From Lysobacter sp. GX 14042 (GTDB lineage: Bacteria > Pseudomonadota > Gammaproteobacteria > Xanthomonadales > Xanthomonadaceae): a DNA stretch of 64,000 nucleotides. The DNA is taken from contig NZ_JAJUWY010000005.1 in NCBI RefSeq assembly GCF_021390425.1, positions 1 through 64,000 of the forward strand, written 5' to 3'. Shown piece after piece: positions 54,733 through 63,597 of the stretch (the stretch's first letter is position 1; every line of letters starts with the position of its first letter). The notes under the pieces are model-generated. The model was not told the DNA's origin and searched no databases. It worked only from the letters and a program-made list of their open reading frames with translations. The translations under genes and the position numbers were made by a program.

Positions 54733-56247
54733 TCACCGGCCACCGGCCGCTCCCCCGCTCGCCCAGCCCAGGAACGGCCGCACCGCCGAGTGCAGGTGCG
54801 GATAGCGCGCGGTGAAGATGCCCAGCTCGCGCAGGTCCTGCTCGCGCCAGGCACCGAATGCGACCGTGCAGGCGATCAGGGTCACCGCATACACGGCCGC
54901 CGCGGCGATCCCGGCCCAGCGCGAGGACAGCACGGACAACAGGACCAGCCCGGTCCCGGCAGCCACCAGCGCGGCCGCCAGCAAGCGCGCCAGTTCGGGC
55001 CACGGCAGCTTCATGTGCATCATCCGGGTGATCCCGAACCCGATCGCGGCGAACACCAGCACCCGCGAACACGCATGTGCGGCCACCGCCCCCATGAGCC
55101 CGTAGCGGGGGACCAGCAACACCGCCAGCAGCGCGGTCGCCACCAGCGACAGGCCGACGAAGCCGACCCTCAGCTTCTGGTTGTCGGTGGTCGACAGCAG
55201 GGCGTTGAACGCGCCCTCGGCGAGTGTCAATCCGCCCACCACGAACATCACCTGCAACGGCAGCACCACCGGCTGGTAGGCGGGCCCGTAGAGGAGCGCG
55301 ATCAGCGGTTCCGCGGCAAGCGCGCCGGTGCCCGCCAGCAGCAGGCCCATGCAGGTGAAATAGCGCATCGCGTTGCCCATGATCTCGCCGGCCCGGGCCT
55401 GGCCGCCGGCACCGAAAGCGTGCGCCATCATCGGCATCAGCACCGTGGCGAGCCCGGATGCCAGCATGTCCACGCCGCCGCGCACCAGTGCGGCAGCAAT
55501 GGCGAAGTAGCCCACCGCCGCCGCGCCGACCAGCCGGTTGAGCAGCCAGGTCTCGATCGAGCGGTTGCTGAATGCCCAGGCGAGCGCGAGCAGCACCGTC
55601 CAGTACAGGTGGCGGCGCATGCGGGGCAGGACCACCGCGTCGACCGCGCCACGCGCCGGGACCAGTCCGGCGCGCCGGCGCAGCAGGTGCCCGGTCAGCG
55701 CGTAGCCGCCGCCGGCCAGCGCGAACAGCAGCAGGTAGGCCTCCAGCCCGGCATCCAGCCACCACAACAGCAGCACGGCGGCGATGTTGAGCACGCTCAC
55801 CAGCACCGTCGAGGCCGCCTCGATGCCGTAGTGGCCGTAGCCCTTGGCGACCGAGACATCGAAGATGAACCACGCCTTCAGCAGGCCGGCGGCGAGGGTC
55901 ACCGCCACGAACAGGCCGAGCTCGTCGCCGCCCCAGCCCGCCGGCACCAGCAACGGGACCAGCAGCACGAAGCCCACGCCCACCAGCAGCATGCAGGCCC
56001 ACTGGCGACGGCGCATCCAGCCGTGCACCCGGCGCGCGGTCGCCGGCACCCCCCGGCCCAGCGACTCGGACAGGAACCGGATCGCCGAGGTGCTCAGGCC
56101 GTTGTTGGCGAGCACCACCACCAGTCCGGCCAGCCAGACCACGTACGAGTAGCGGCCGAAATCCTCCGGTCCCAGGCTGCGCGCGATCACGATGCTGACC
56201 AGCATTCCCAGCCCGTACGTGACGTAGGTGGAGCCGGTCATCATCAT
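54733..56247 (-). CDS. Polysaccharide flippase (Wzx/MATE-like)
   Basis: A 504-residue membrane protein with about 14 hydrophobic segments and the MVF/PST-family N-terminal signature IARSLGPEDFGRYSYVVWLAGLV. It should flip lipid-linked repeat units to the periplasm. ATG 56247 (first of three in a row) is used; coding-like sequence (LARQQTTQPFSGLSAIRGA) continues upstream to TTG 56304, so translation may start there. It is first in the ten-gene reverse operon, and its promoter should lie in the ~280-base region shared with the divergent glycosyltransferase. Confidence 0.88.
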   Translation of the reverse strand: MMMTGSTYVTYGLGMLVSIVIARSLGPEDFGRYSYVVWLAGLVVVLANNGLSTSAIRFLSESLGRGVPATARRVHGWMRRRQWACMLLVGVGFVLLVPLLVPAGWGGDELGLFVAVTLAAGLLKAWFIFDVSVAKGYGHYGIEAASTVLVSVLNIAAVLLLWWLDAGLEAYLLLFALAGGGYALTGHLLRRRAGLVPARGAVDAVVLPRMRRHLYWTVLLALAWAFSNRSIETWLLNRLVGAAAVGYFAIAAALVRGGVDMLASGLATVLMPMMAHAFGAGGQARAGEIMGNAMRYFTCMGLLLAGTGALAAEPLIALLYGPAYQPVVLPLQVMFVVGGLTLAEGAFNALLSTTDNQKLRVGFVGLSLVATALLAVLLVPRYGLMGAVAAHACSRVLVFAAIGFGITRMMHMKLPWPELARLLAAALVAAGTGLVLLSVLSSRWAGIAAAAVYAVTLIACTVAFGAWREQDLRELGIFTARYPHLHSAVRPFLGWASGGAAGGR

Positions 56248-56531
56248 CGCGCCGCGGATCGCGGACAGGCCGCTGAACGGCTGGGTCGTCTGCTGGCGTG
56301 CCAAGTCGGTGGTCGCTGGGAAGCCCGGGTATTCCGTCCAGGACCAACGCGCTAACCCGCGTCCAGCGGACAACAGCCCGCATATCGAGTGACCGGATCA
56401 CCCCCGGCCCCACGTATCACCCAACAAGGCTTCCGCAGCCGCCGCGGAGCATTCAGGGGCCACATGGACCACCACGCCTGTCGCATCGACCGCGTCGACC
56501 GAGGCCGCACCCGCCTGCCGGCCGCCGGGAC

Positions 56532-57710
56532 ATGAACGCCGCAGTCCTGGCCGCGGCCGCACGCGCGTACGACACGCGCCGGCTGTCGATCCTCCATCTG
56601 GTGGACTCGCTGGAGCTCGGCGGACTCGAGCGCGTGGTCACCGACCTGGCGGTCGCGCAACACGCCCATGGCCACGCGGTCGCGGTGTTCAGCCTGGGCG
56701 ACACGCAGGGACTGGGATCGGAGCTGGAGGCGGCCGGCGTGCCGGTGCTGGCAGGCAACAAGTGCCCCGGACTGGACCGGGTGCTGCTGCGCCGGCTGCG
56801 CGGCACCCTGGCGGCCCGCGGCGTGGAGGTCGTGCACAGCCACAACTTCGTGCCGAACTACTACGCCGCGATGGCACTGGGGTGGCCACGCCCGCGGGGG
56901 CGGGTGCTGGTCAACACATGCCACAACATGGGCAGTCGGCTGGCCGCCACCCGGCTGCGCTGGCTGTACCGGCTGTCGCTGGCACGCACCGCGCGGGTGG
57001 CCGGGGTCGGCGAGCAGGTCCGGCAGCGGCTGGTATCCGGCGGCCTGGTGCCCGCACGGCGCGCGGCCACGGTGCTCAACGGCGTGCCGCTGCCACCGGT
57101 GGCGGGGCCTGCGGAACGGCAGTCGGCGCGCGCGCGCCTGGGGCTGGCCGGGGATGCACTGGTGCTGGGCAGCGTGGGCCGGCTGGTCGCGCTCAAGGAC
57201 CACCGCCTGCTGCTGCAGGAGTTGCCCGCGCTGGCGCACCGGTTCCCCGCCCTGCAACTGGTGCTGATCGGCGACGGGCCGCTGCGCACCGGGCTGGAGC
57301 GGACCGTGGCGTCGCTGGGGATCGCCGATCGGGTGCGCTTCGCCGGCGCGCGCGGGGACGTCGCGCAGCTGCTGCCGGCACTGGATGTGTTCGTGCTGCC
57401 CTCGCGTACCGAGGGGCTGTCGATCGCCCTGCTGGAAGCCTGCGCGGCCGGCCTGGCGACGGTCGCCAGCGCGGTCGGCGGCAATCCCGAGATCGTCCGC
57501 GACGGCGACACCGGACGCCTGTTCGCCAGCGGGGACGGGGCGACACTGCGGCGGACCCTGGAATCGCTGCTCGCCGACCCGGCGGCGCGCGCCCGGCTGG
57601 GCGGCGCGGCGCGTGCATGGGTGGGCGCCCATGCCTCGATGCCGGCGCTGCGGACGAGCTACGACGCCTTCTATGCACAGGCGCTCGGGGAGCCGGCGCG
57701 ATGCGGGTAG
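56532..57710 (+). CDS. Glycosyltransferase family 4
   Basis: A 392-residue GT-B enzyme: ILHLVDSLELGGLERVVTDLA at the N-terminus, VLGSVGRLVALKDHRLLLQ, LVLIGDGPLRTGLERTV and LDVFVLPSRTEGLSIALLEACAAGLATVASAVGGNPEIV in parts, with the EGLSIALLEA catalytic motif. It opens a three-gene forward unit that faces away from the flippase operon. The ribosome binding site is weak (CGGGA). The 284-base gap upstream contains no gene I can support; it should hold two divergent promoters. Confidence 0.92.
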   Translation: MNAAVLAAAARAYDTRRLSILHLVDSLELGGLERVVTDLAVAQHAHGHAVAVFSLGDTQGLGSELEAAGVPVLAGNKCPGLDRVLLRRLRGTLAARGVEVVHSHNFVPNYYAAMALGWPRPRGRVLVNTCHNMGSRLAATRLRWLYRLSLARTARVAGVGEQVRQRLVSGGLVPARRAATVLNGVPLPPVAGPAERQSARARLGLAGDALVLGSVGRLVALKDHRLLLQELPALAHRFPALQLVLIGDGPLRTGLERTVASLGIADRVRFAGARGDVAQLLPALDVFVLPSRTEGLSIALLEACAAGLATVASAVGGNPEIVRDGDTGRLFASGDGATLRRTLESLLADPAARARLGGAARAWVGAHASMPALRTSYDAFYAQALGEPARCG

Positions 57711-58828
57711 CGATCGTCGGCTGCGGCTTCGTCGCCGACCTCTACATGCAGACCCTGCGCCTGCACCCGGACCTGGAGCTGGTCGGCGCCTGGGACCGCG
57801 ACCCGGTACGGCTGGGCCTGTTCTGCCGCCATTACCGGGTGCCGTCCTACACCGGGCTGGAGGCACTGCTCGAAGACCGGCGGTTGGACGCGGTGCTCAA
57901 CCTCACCAACCCGGCCAGCCACTTCGCGGTGTCGTGGGCGTGCCTGGACGCGGGCAAGCACGTGTACTCGGAAAAGCCCCTGGCGATGGAGCTGGCCGAT
58001 GCGCGGGCGCTGGTCGAACTGGCCGCGCGCAAGGGCCTGCACCTGTCTGGCGCGCCCAGCCGCCTGCTCGGCCGCCCGGCACAGACCGCCTGGCGGCTGC
58101 TGCGCGAGGGCGCGATCGGCCAGCCGCACCTGGCCTATGCCGAGATGGACGACGGGCTGCTGCACCGGATGTCGGTGCGGCACTGGCGCGGGGCCTCCGG
58201 CGCGCCGTGGCCGTACCGCGACGAACTGCGGGTCGGCAACACGCTCGAGCACGCCGGCTATGCACTGACCTGGCTTGCCGCGTTCTTCGGACCGGCGCGC
58301 AGCGTGACCGCGTTCGGCGCCCGGGCAGTGCGCGAGAAAGGCCTGGACGTACCGCTCGCCGAACAGGCCGCCGATGTCTCCTTCGCCGGCATCGAGTTCG
58401 AGTCCGGCATGGTCGCCCGCCTGACCTGCAGCATCGTCGCCCCGCACGACCACGGCCTTCGGGTGTTCGGCGAAGACGGCATCCTGTCGGTCGATGATGT
58501 CTGGAAGCCGCGCGCACGGGTCCGGGTGCGGCGGCGGCTGGCTGTGCTCGGGCGCACCGTGGAATCGCCGCTGGCCCGACGCCAGCCCCTGCTCGGCGAT
58601 GCCGAGGCGATCGCGCTGTCGAAGGGACGGCGCAAGGTCGATTTCTGCCTGGGCCCGGTGGAGATGGCGCGGGCCGTGCGGGAAGGCCGGCGCGGGCGGC
58701 TGGCGGCCGAATTCTGCCTGCACATCACCGAGCTGGCGCTGGCGATCACCGATGCAATGGACGGCCCGCCGCGGGTGCGGATCGAATCGCGCTTTGCGCC
58801 GCTGGAGCCGATGCCGTGGGCGCGCTGA
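57701..58828 (+). CDS. Gfo/Idh/MocA-family oxidoreductase
   Basis: A 375-residue NAD(P)-dependent sugar oxidoreductase. The Rossmann motif GCGFVADLYMQTLRLHPDLELVGAWDRD (in parts) is followed by the EKPLA loop (VYSEKPLAMELADA) and a C-terminal domain with RVGNTLEHAGYALTWLAAFFG. It probably modifies a nucleotide sugar for the polymer. The ATG overlaps the end of the glycosyltransferase gene by ten bases, so the two are translated together. The catalytic lysine is that of EKP; the substrate is unknown. Confidence 0.9.
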   Translation: MRVAIVGCGFVADLYMQTLRLHPDLELVGAWDRDPVRLGLFCRHYRVPSYTGLEALLEDRRLDAVLNLTNPASHFAVSWACLDAGKHVYSEKPLAMELADARALVELAARKGLHLSGAPSRLLGRPAQTAWRLLREGAIGQPHLAYAEMDDGLLHRMSVRHWRGASGAPWPYRDELRVGNTLEHAGYALTWLAAFFGPARSVTAFGARAVREKGLDVPLAEQAADVSFAGIEFESGMVARLTCSIVAPHDHGLRVFGEDGILSVDDVWKPRARVRVRRRLAVLGRTVESPLARRQPLLGDAEAIALSKGRRKVDFCLGPVEMARAVREGRRGRLAAEFCLHITELALAITDAMDGPPRVRIESRFAPLEPMPWAR

Positions 58829-58829
58829 C

Positions 58830-59843
58830 ATGACGGTGCTGGTCACCGGAGCCACCGGCCGGCTCGGTGGCGCACTGGTCCGGCGGCTGGCCGCATCCGG
58901 GCAGGCCGTGCGCGTCCTGGTGCGCGCCGGCAGCGACCAGCGCGCGATCGACGCCACCTGCGCCGCCTTTCCGCAGGCGCGCATCGAGCGGGTCACCGGC
59001 TCGCTGGACCCGCCCCGGCACCTGGACGAGGCACTCGCCGGCGTGGAGCTGGTGTACCACCTGGCGGCGGCCATGCGCGGCGGCCCGGCGGCCGTGCTGG
59101 GCGGCACCCTGGGGACTTCCCGCCAGCTGCTGCAGGCCCTGGCGGGACGGCCCCGCCCCCCACGCGTGCTGCTGGTCAGCTCACTGTCGGTGTACGGCAC
59201 CGCAACGCTGGCCGACCACGCCACGGTCGACGAGGACACGCCGCTGGAGCCGCACCCGTGCGAGCGCGACCTGTATGCCTACGCCAAGCTGGAGCAGGAG
59301 CGGCTGTTCCGCGATCACTGCGGCCGGCAGGGAATCCCGCTGGCGGTGGTGCGCCCCGGCGTGCTGCACGAGGACCGGGCCGGAGCCCCCGGCGCACGGG
59401 TGGGCTTCGGCCCGTGGCGCGGGTTGTTCGTGTTGCTGGGCGGCGACAATCCGCTGCCGCTGGTGCACGTGGACAGCTGCGCCGCGGCGCTGGTGCACGT
59501 GGCCGCGCATGCCCGCTTCGACGCAGACACGTACAACCTCGTCGACCCCGATCCACCGACCTGCCGGGAAGCACTCGCGCGCTACCGCGCCGCGCGCGGC
59601 GGGCAGCTGCTGGTCGTGCCCGTTCCACCGCCGCTGCTGCGGGTGGCCGCCGCGTTGTTCCCGGTGCTGCATGCCCTTTCGCACGGCCGCGTGCCGTTGC
59701 TGCTCAGCCCCTATCGCAGGCGTACCACCTGGCGGCCGCTGCACTACCCCGCCGGCCGCCTGCACGCGCTCGGCTTCCGGCCGCCGGCCCGCCTGCACGC
59801 GGGCACGGACGCGGACGCGGGCGATTCCGCACCGGCGCGCTGA
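58830..59843 (+). CDS. NAD-dependent sugar epimerase/dehydratase (extended SDR)
   Basis: A 337-residue short-chain dehydrogenase with VTGATGRLGGALVRRL at the N-terminus, LVSSLSVYGTATLADHA, the catalytic YAYAKLEQERLF (YxxxK) and VVRPGVLHE. It acts on nucleotide sugars, likely in series with the oxidoreductase encoded one base upstream. The end of the ORF faces the converging beta-helix gene with a nine-base gap. Confidence 0.88.
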   Translation: MTVLVTGATGRLGGALVRRLAASGQAVRVLVRAGSDQRAIDATCAAFPQARIERVTGSLDPPRHLDEALAGVELVYHLAAAMRGGPAAVLGGTLGTSRQLLQALAGRPRPPRVLLVSSLSVYGTATLADHATVDEDTPLEPHPCERDLYAYAKLEQERLFRDHCGRQGIPLAVVRPGVLHEDRAGAPGARVGFGPWRGLFVLLGGDNPLPLVHVDSCAAALVHVAAHARFDADTYNLVDPDPPTCREALARYRAARGGQLLVVPVPPPLLRVAAALFPVLHALSHGRVPLLLSPYRRRTTWRPLHYPAGRLHALGFRPPARLHAGTDADAGDSAPAR

Positions 59844-59852
59844 GACGCACGC

Positions 59853-62483
59853 TCACGCGGCCCGGCGACGGGCCGCGGCGTAACCCGGGCGGGGAATGCA
59901 GTAGTCGCGCCACAGGCCCGGCTCGCCGGCCTTCCCCGCCGCGGCCGCCTTCGCGATGTTGTACATCTCGCGCGCGCTGACGTAGTGCAGCTTCCAGTCG
60001 CGGCCATCGTTGTAGCGGCTTTCCAGGTACGTGAACGCCTGGTCCATCGCCGGGCCGAGCAGCGTGTCCATGTCGGCGTCCTCGGCGCCGTGGGTGTGGA
60101 TCTTGACGAAGATCCACTCCGGCCGGCCCTCGACATGGATGCCGGTGTCCACCCAGGCATCGATGCGGTCGCGGCTGGGTGGCGCGACCGCGCGCACGTC
60201 GGCGTTCTCGATGCGCGGGATCAGGCCGAACTTGCGGCTCTTCCAGCGCAGCCCCAGCGGACCCTGGATGATCATCAGGTCGCCCTCGTCCACCCCGCCC
60301 ACCCGCACCCGCTGGCCGCGATCGTGCGACTTCGGACGCGCCGGATCATCGGTGGCGTGGTAGATCCGGTTGATCGTCCGCGGCTGGCAGGGATCGGGAG
60401 CGGCCGGGAAGGTGAAGTCCGCATAACAGCCCTCCTCGCGCAGCACCACCAGCTCGTTGTCGACCCCGCAATGGCGGCCCTGCGGATGGCTGTTGTCCAG
60501 CGCCCAGTTGCCGTGGATGAAGGCCCAGCGCGGCTGGCCGGTGAGCGGATCGCGCGGCAACGCATCGTGGCGGTCGGCGAGCACGCCGGTGAACTGCGAC
60601 AGGGACTGGCGCAGCCCGGCCTCGGTGTCGTCCTCATGGTGGAGGTGGATCTCGATCTCGCCCAGGCCCAGGCGGCACAGCTCCACCAGCGTATCGATGT
60701 GCTCGGGGCGGTACTCCTCGCCGGGGAAGAAGAACGAGTGCACCGGCGGACGGCCGTCGGCATCGCGATGGCCGGCGCACAGGCTTGGCAGTTCCTGCCG
60801 CCAGCGCGCGACCCGCGCGCGCTCGCGCTCCAGCCCGGGCCCGCCCCAGCCGGGCTCGTAATGGTCGACGAAGCAGAACAGCAGGTGCCGGGTCGTGCCC
60901 GGCGGCACCGGCGCGCGCCAGTCCTGCCGCAGCCAGGCGAACAGCCATCCGGCCACGTTGCGCCGGTGCGCCAGGTACACGAGCGCCGCCAGCGCCGCCA
61001 GCACGCACACGACGGCCAGCAGCGCCAGCCACCCCAGCAGCGGGATCGCGGCACCCTTCGCCGGCGATACGGCAACCTCCTCGGCGGCCCCCTGGATGGC
61101 AGCCTCCACAGGCACGGCGCCGGCCGCGGGTACCGTGTTGCCGGATGGTGCTCCGCCCTCCCCGTCCAGGCGAAGCGCGGTCACGGCACTGTGGCGGTCG
61201 GCCCCGGTCGCCGCCTGCCAGGCTTGCAGCGACAGCGGCCGCGCTGCCAGCCCGGCCGCCCGCTGGTCGACGAAACGGCAGCCTTCCTGGTAGTCGTTGT
61301 AATCGGTGCCCGGCCCCCCCCGCAGTGCCGACAGACCGCCGAACTCGTGCGAATGGCGGATCTCCAGACAGCGCCCGCCATGCGCCGCCACCCGGTTGTT
61401 GACCACCCGCGGCGCGATGCTCGGCGGCCGGCCCGGGTGCGGCCCGTGGTCCTGGAAGGCGATCCCGTAGTAGAGCCCGGCATGGCCGAGCCGCGCGACG
61501 TCGATGATCGTGTTGTCGGCCACCACCGCGTCCAGCGCGGCGTACAGGCCGATGCCGGCGTAGCCGGTGTTGCGCACCAGGTTGTCGCGCACGGTGCCGC
61601 GGATGGACTCGTGGTAGGCGGGGTTGAGCTGCAGGTCGAAGAACTCCGGGCTGGTGTCGAATCCGGCCAGGATCCCGGCCATGCCGGTGTTCTCGATCCG
61701 GTTGCGCTGCACCAGCACGTCGGCCGCGCCGCCCTTGAAGTACACCCCGGTGGTGGCGATGTCGTGGATGTAGCTGTCCTCGACCACCATCCCGGAGCCG
61801 TTGACGTTGTCGATGCCGTCGGCGTTCCTGGATTCCAGCGGGGCGCCCGGCGGATCGATCCTGCCGGTGTGGTGGATCTCCACCCGCCGGATCGTGGCGT
61901 TGTCGGACTTGGGGGTGATCTTGATCCCGTCGCGGCCGGTGTCGTGGATCAGCAGGTCCTCGAGCACCACGCCGGTCGCGCCGGTATCGCCCGCCGGGCC
62001 TCCCTGGTACCAGTTGGTCTGCAGCATCACGCCGTAATAGCGGCCGCCGCTGATCTCCAGGTTGCTCAACCGGCTGCCGGAGGCGTCCGGGTCGATCTGC
62101 ACCGTGACGCTGTCGGCGGTGTCGATGTCGCAGTGGATGTGGGCGCGCTCGCCCGGCGGGGAGCGCAGCGTCAGCGGCATCCGCAGGCGCACGTCGCACT
62201 CGTGGTAGGTGCCGTTGCCCGGCGGCGCGAGCAGGGTGACCGTATCGCCCGGCGCCACCACCCCGCTGCCCGGGGCGAGCACCCGGCCCACGGTACGGAA
62301 CGGGCGCTGCTCGCTGCCATCGCCGGCGTCATCGCCCAGCGGCGAGACGAACCATTCCGCGGCCTGGAGCCCCGGGGCGGCGAACGCCAGGACACAGGCC
62401 AGCACGCCGGCCGCATGCCGGCGGCGGACGGGACGGAACATCGTGCGGCGACCCGGTCCGGGCAAGGGGGAGGGGTGGTCCAT
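59853..62483 (-). CDS. Beta-helix / transmembrane / deacetylase-like fusion protein
   Basis: An 876-residue protein in one uninterrupted frame. After a signal peptide (cleavage near LQAAEW, about residue 42) comes a right-handed parallel beta-helix domain (about 45-400: EWFVSPLGDDAGDGSEQRPFRTV, then repeated DNTII/NRIENTG turns). An Ala/Pro-rich linker and one hydrophobic helix (about 478-505) follow, then a ~365-residue domain with FCFVDHYEPGWG, EIEIHLHHEDDTEAG, FIHGNWALDNS, GCYADFTFPAAPD and VKIHTHGAE. I recognise this last domain as a deacetylase-like family seen in exosortase-type polysaccharide loci. GGAG before ATG 62483 supports the start; ATG 62441 would give a shorter signal peptide. 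Confidence 0.82.
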   Translation of the reverse strand: MDHPSPLPGPGRRTMFRPVRRRHAAGVLACVLAFAAPGLQAAEWFVSPLGDDAGDGSEQRPFRTVGRVLAPGSGVVAPGDTVTLLAPPGNGTYHECDVRLRMPLTLRSPPGERAHIHCDIDTADSVTVQIDPDASGSRLSNLEISGGRYYGVMLQTNWYQGGPAGDTGATGVVLEDLLIHDTGRDGIKITPKSDNATIRRVEIHHTGRIDPPGAPLESRNADGIDNVNGSGMVVEDSYIHDIATTGVYFKGGAADVLVQRNRIENTGMAGILAGFDTSPEFFDLQLNPAYHESIRGTVRDNLVRNTGYAGIGLYAALDAVVADNTIIDVARLGHAGLYYGIAFQDHGPHPGRPPSIAPRVVNNRVAAHGGRCLEIRHSHEFGGLSALRGGPGTDYNDYQEGCRFVDQRAAGLAARPLSLQAWQAATGADRHSAVTALRLDGEGGAPSGNTVPAAGAVPVEAAIQGAAEEVAVSPAKGAAIPLLGWLALLAVVCVLAALAALVYLAHRRNVAGWLFAWLRQDWRAPVPPGTTRHLLFCFVDHYEPGWGGPGLERERARVARWRQELPSLCAGHRDADGRPPVHSFFFPGEEYRPEHIDTLVELCRLGLGEIEIHLHHEDDTEAGLRQSLSQFTGVLADRHDALPRDPLTGQPRWAFIHGNWALDNSHPQGRHCGVDNELVVLREEGCYADFTFPAAPDPCQPRTINRIYHATDDPARPKSHDRGQRVRVGGVDEGDLMIIQGPLGLRWKSRKFGLIPRIENADVRAVAPPSRDRIDAWVDTGIHVEGRPEWIFVKIHTHGAEDADMDTLLGPAMDQAFTYLESRYNDGRDWKLHYVSAREMYNIAKAAAAGKAGEPGLWRDYCIPRPGYAAARRRAA

Positions 62484-62577
62484 GGAGCTCCGGAGCCGCG
62501 TTGGCAGGTTATGACGGGGTTTCACGTTGTCCCGGATAACGCGAATCCCGACGGCGAGAGGCCGCGGTGGAGGGGGG

Positions 62578-63585
62578 ATGAAGATGAAGAGGGAAATCGC
62601 CGCCAGGTGCCTGGCCGCGCCGGGCCTGCGCAGTGCCCTGTCCACCGCGCTGCCGCGTGCCGGTGTGCTGGTGCTGAACTACCACCGCGTGGGCGATGGC
62701 ACGCGCTCGCGCTATGACCGCGCGCTGTGGAGCGCGACCGCCGAGGGGTTCGACGACCAGGTCGGCTTCCTCAAGGCGAACTGCGACGTGGTCGGCCTGG
62801 ACGAGATCGGCGATGCCCTGCGGCAGCGGCGCGGACGCCACGTGGCGATCACCTTTGACGACGGCTATCTGGACAACCACGAGATCGCATTCCCGGTCCT
62901 GCGCCGCCACGGGGTGCCGGCCACCTTCTTCATCGCCACCGGCTTCATCGACCGCCGCCTGCTGCCCTGGTGGGACGCGATCGCCATGCAGGTGCGGGAA
63001 ACCACCCGCGAACGGCTGGACCTGCGCGAATGGATGCCGGCGCCGCTGGTGCTGGAGCACGGGGATCGCGAGGCGGCGATCGGCCGGGTGCTGGCGGCCT
63101 ACAAGTCGCTGCCGATCGACCAGGCGACCCGGTTCCGCGAGCGCCTGGCCGAACAGACCGGGATCGAGGCCCCCGAGGTGGTGGAGGGGCACTGGATGGA
63201 CTGGGACATGATCCGCGGGATGGCCGCTGCCGGCATGACCATCGGCGGCCACACCGTGAGCCACCCGGTGCTTTCCAGCCTGCCGGTGGACGTCCAGCGC
63301 GAGGAGATCGCCGGGTGCGCGGCACGCCTGCGCGAGGAACTGGGCATCGCGATGTCCCATTTCGCCTACCCGGTCGGCAGCCGCGGCTCGGCCAATGCCG
63401 ATACCCGCCGGCTGCTGCGCGAGGCCGGGGTCCGGTATGCCTATTCGTTCTATGGCGGGATCGCCACCGCCGCCTCCACCCGGCTGGATTTGCAGCGCAC
63501 CGCGATCGCCAACGGGATCGACCGCAACCTGTTCCGCGCGATGGTGCAACTGCCGCAGGTGTTCTGCCGGCCGGCGGGCGCCTGA
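62578..63585 (+). CDS. Polysaccharide deacetylase (NodB homology)
   Basis: A 335-residue carbohydrate esterase family 4-type enzyme. The NodB motifs are HVAITFDDGYLDNHEIAFPVL (catalytic base and metal aspartate), GHTVSHPVLSSL (metal histidines) and a C-terminal HFAYPVGSRGS. An N-terminal hydrophobic stretch with VLVLNYHRVGDG is typical of the PEP-CTERM/exosortase-associated deacetylases. It likely removes N-acetyl groups from the polymer or its precursors. GGAGG lies just before ATG 62578; ATG 62584 is an alternative. It is divergent from the fusion gene with a 94-base promoter region between them. Confidence 0.92.
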   Translation: MKMKREIAARCLAAPGLRSALSTALPRAGVLVLNYHRVGDGTRSRYDRALWSATAEGFDDQVGFLKANCDVVGLDEIGDALRQRRGRHVAITFDDGYLDNHEIAFPVLRRHGVPATFFIATGFIDRRLLPWWDAIAMQVRETTRERLDLREWMPAPLVLEHGDREAAIGRVLAAYKSLPIDQATRFRERLAEQTGIEAPEVVEGHWMDWDMIRGMAAAGMTIGGHTVSHPVLSSLPVDVQREEIAGCAARLREELGIAMSHFAYPVGSRGSANADTRRLLREAGVRYAYSFYGGIATAASTRLDLQRTAIANGIDRNLFRAMVQLPQVFCRPAGA

Positions 63586-63597
63586 GCGGCCCGGCGG

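Noticed and set aside
53593-56355. A 920-codon plus-strand open frame antisense to the GT2 and flippase genes
   Set aside because: The translated product is Gln/His/Arg/Pro-rich with no domain, as expected opposite GC-rich membrane protein genes; the minus-strand products have clear families.
59985-62717. A 910-codon plus-strand open frame opposite the beta-helix fusion gene
   Set aside because: No recognisable motifs and extreme composition; the minus-strand frame has a signal peptide, beta-helix turns and conserved His/Asp motifs.
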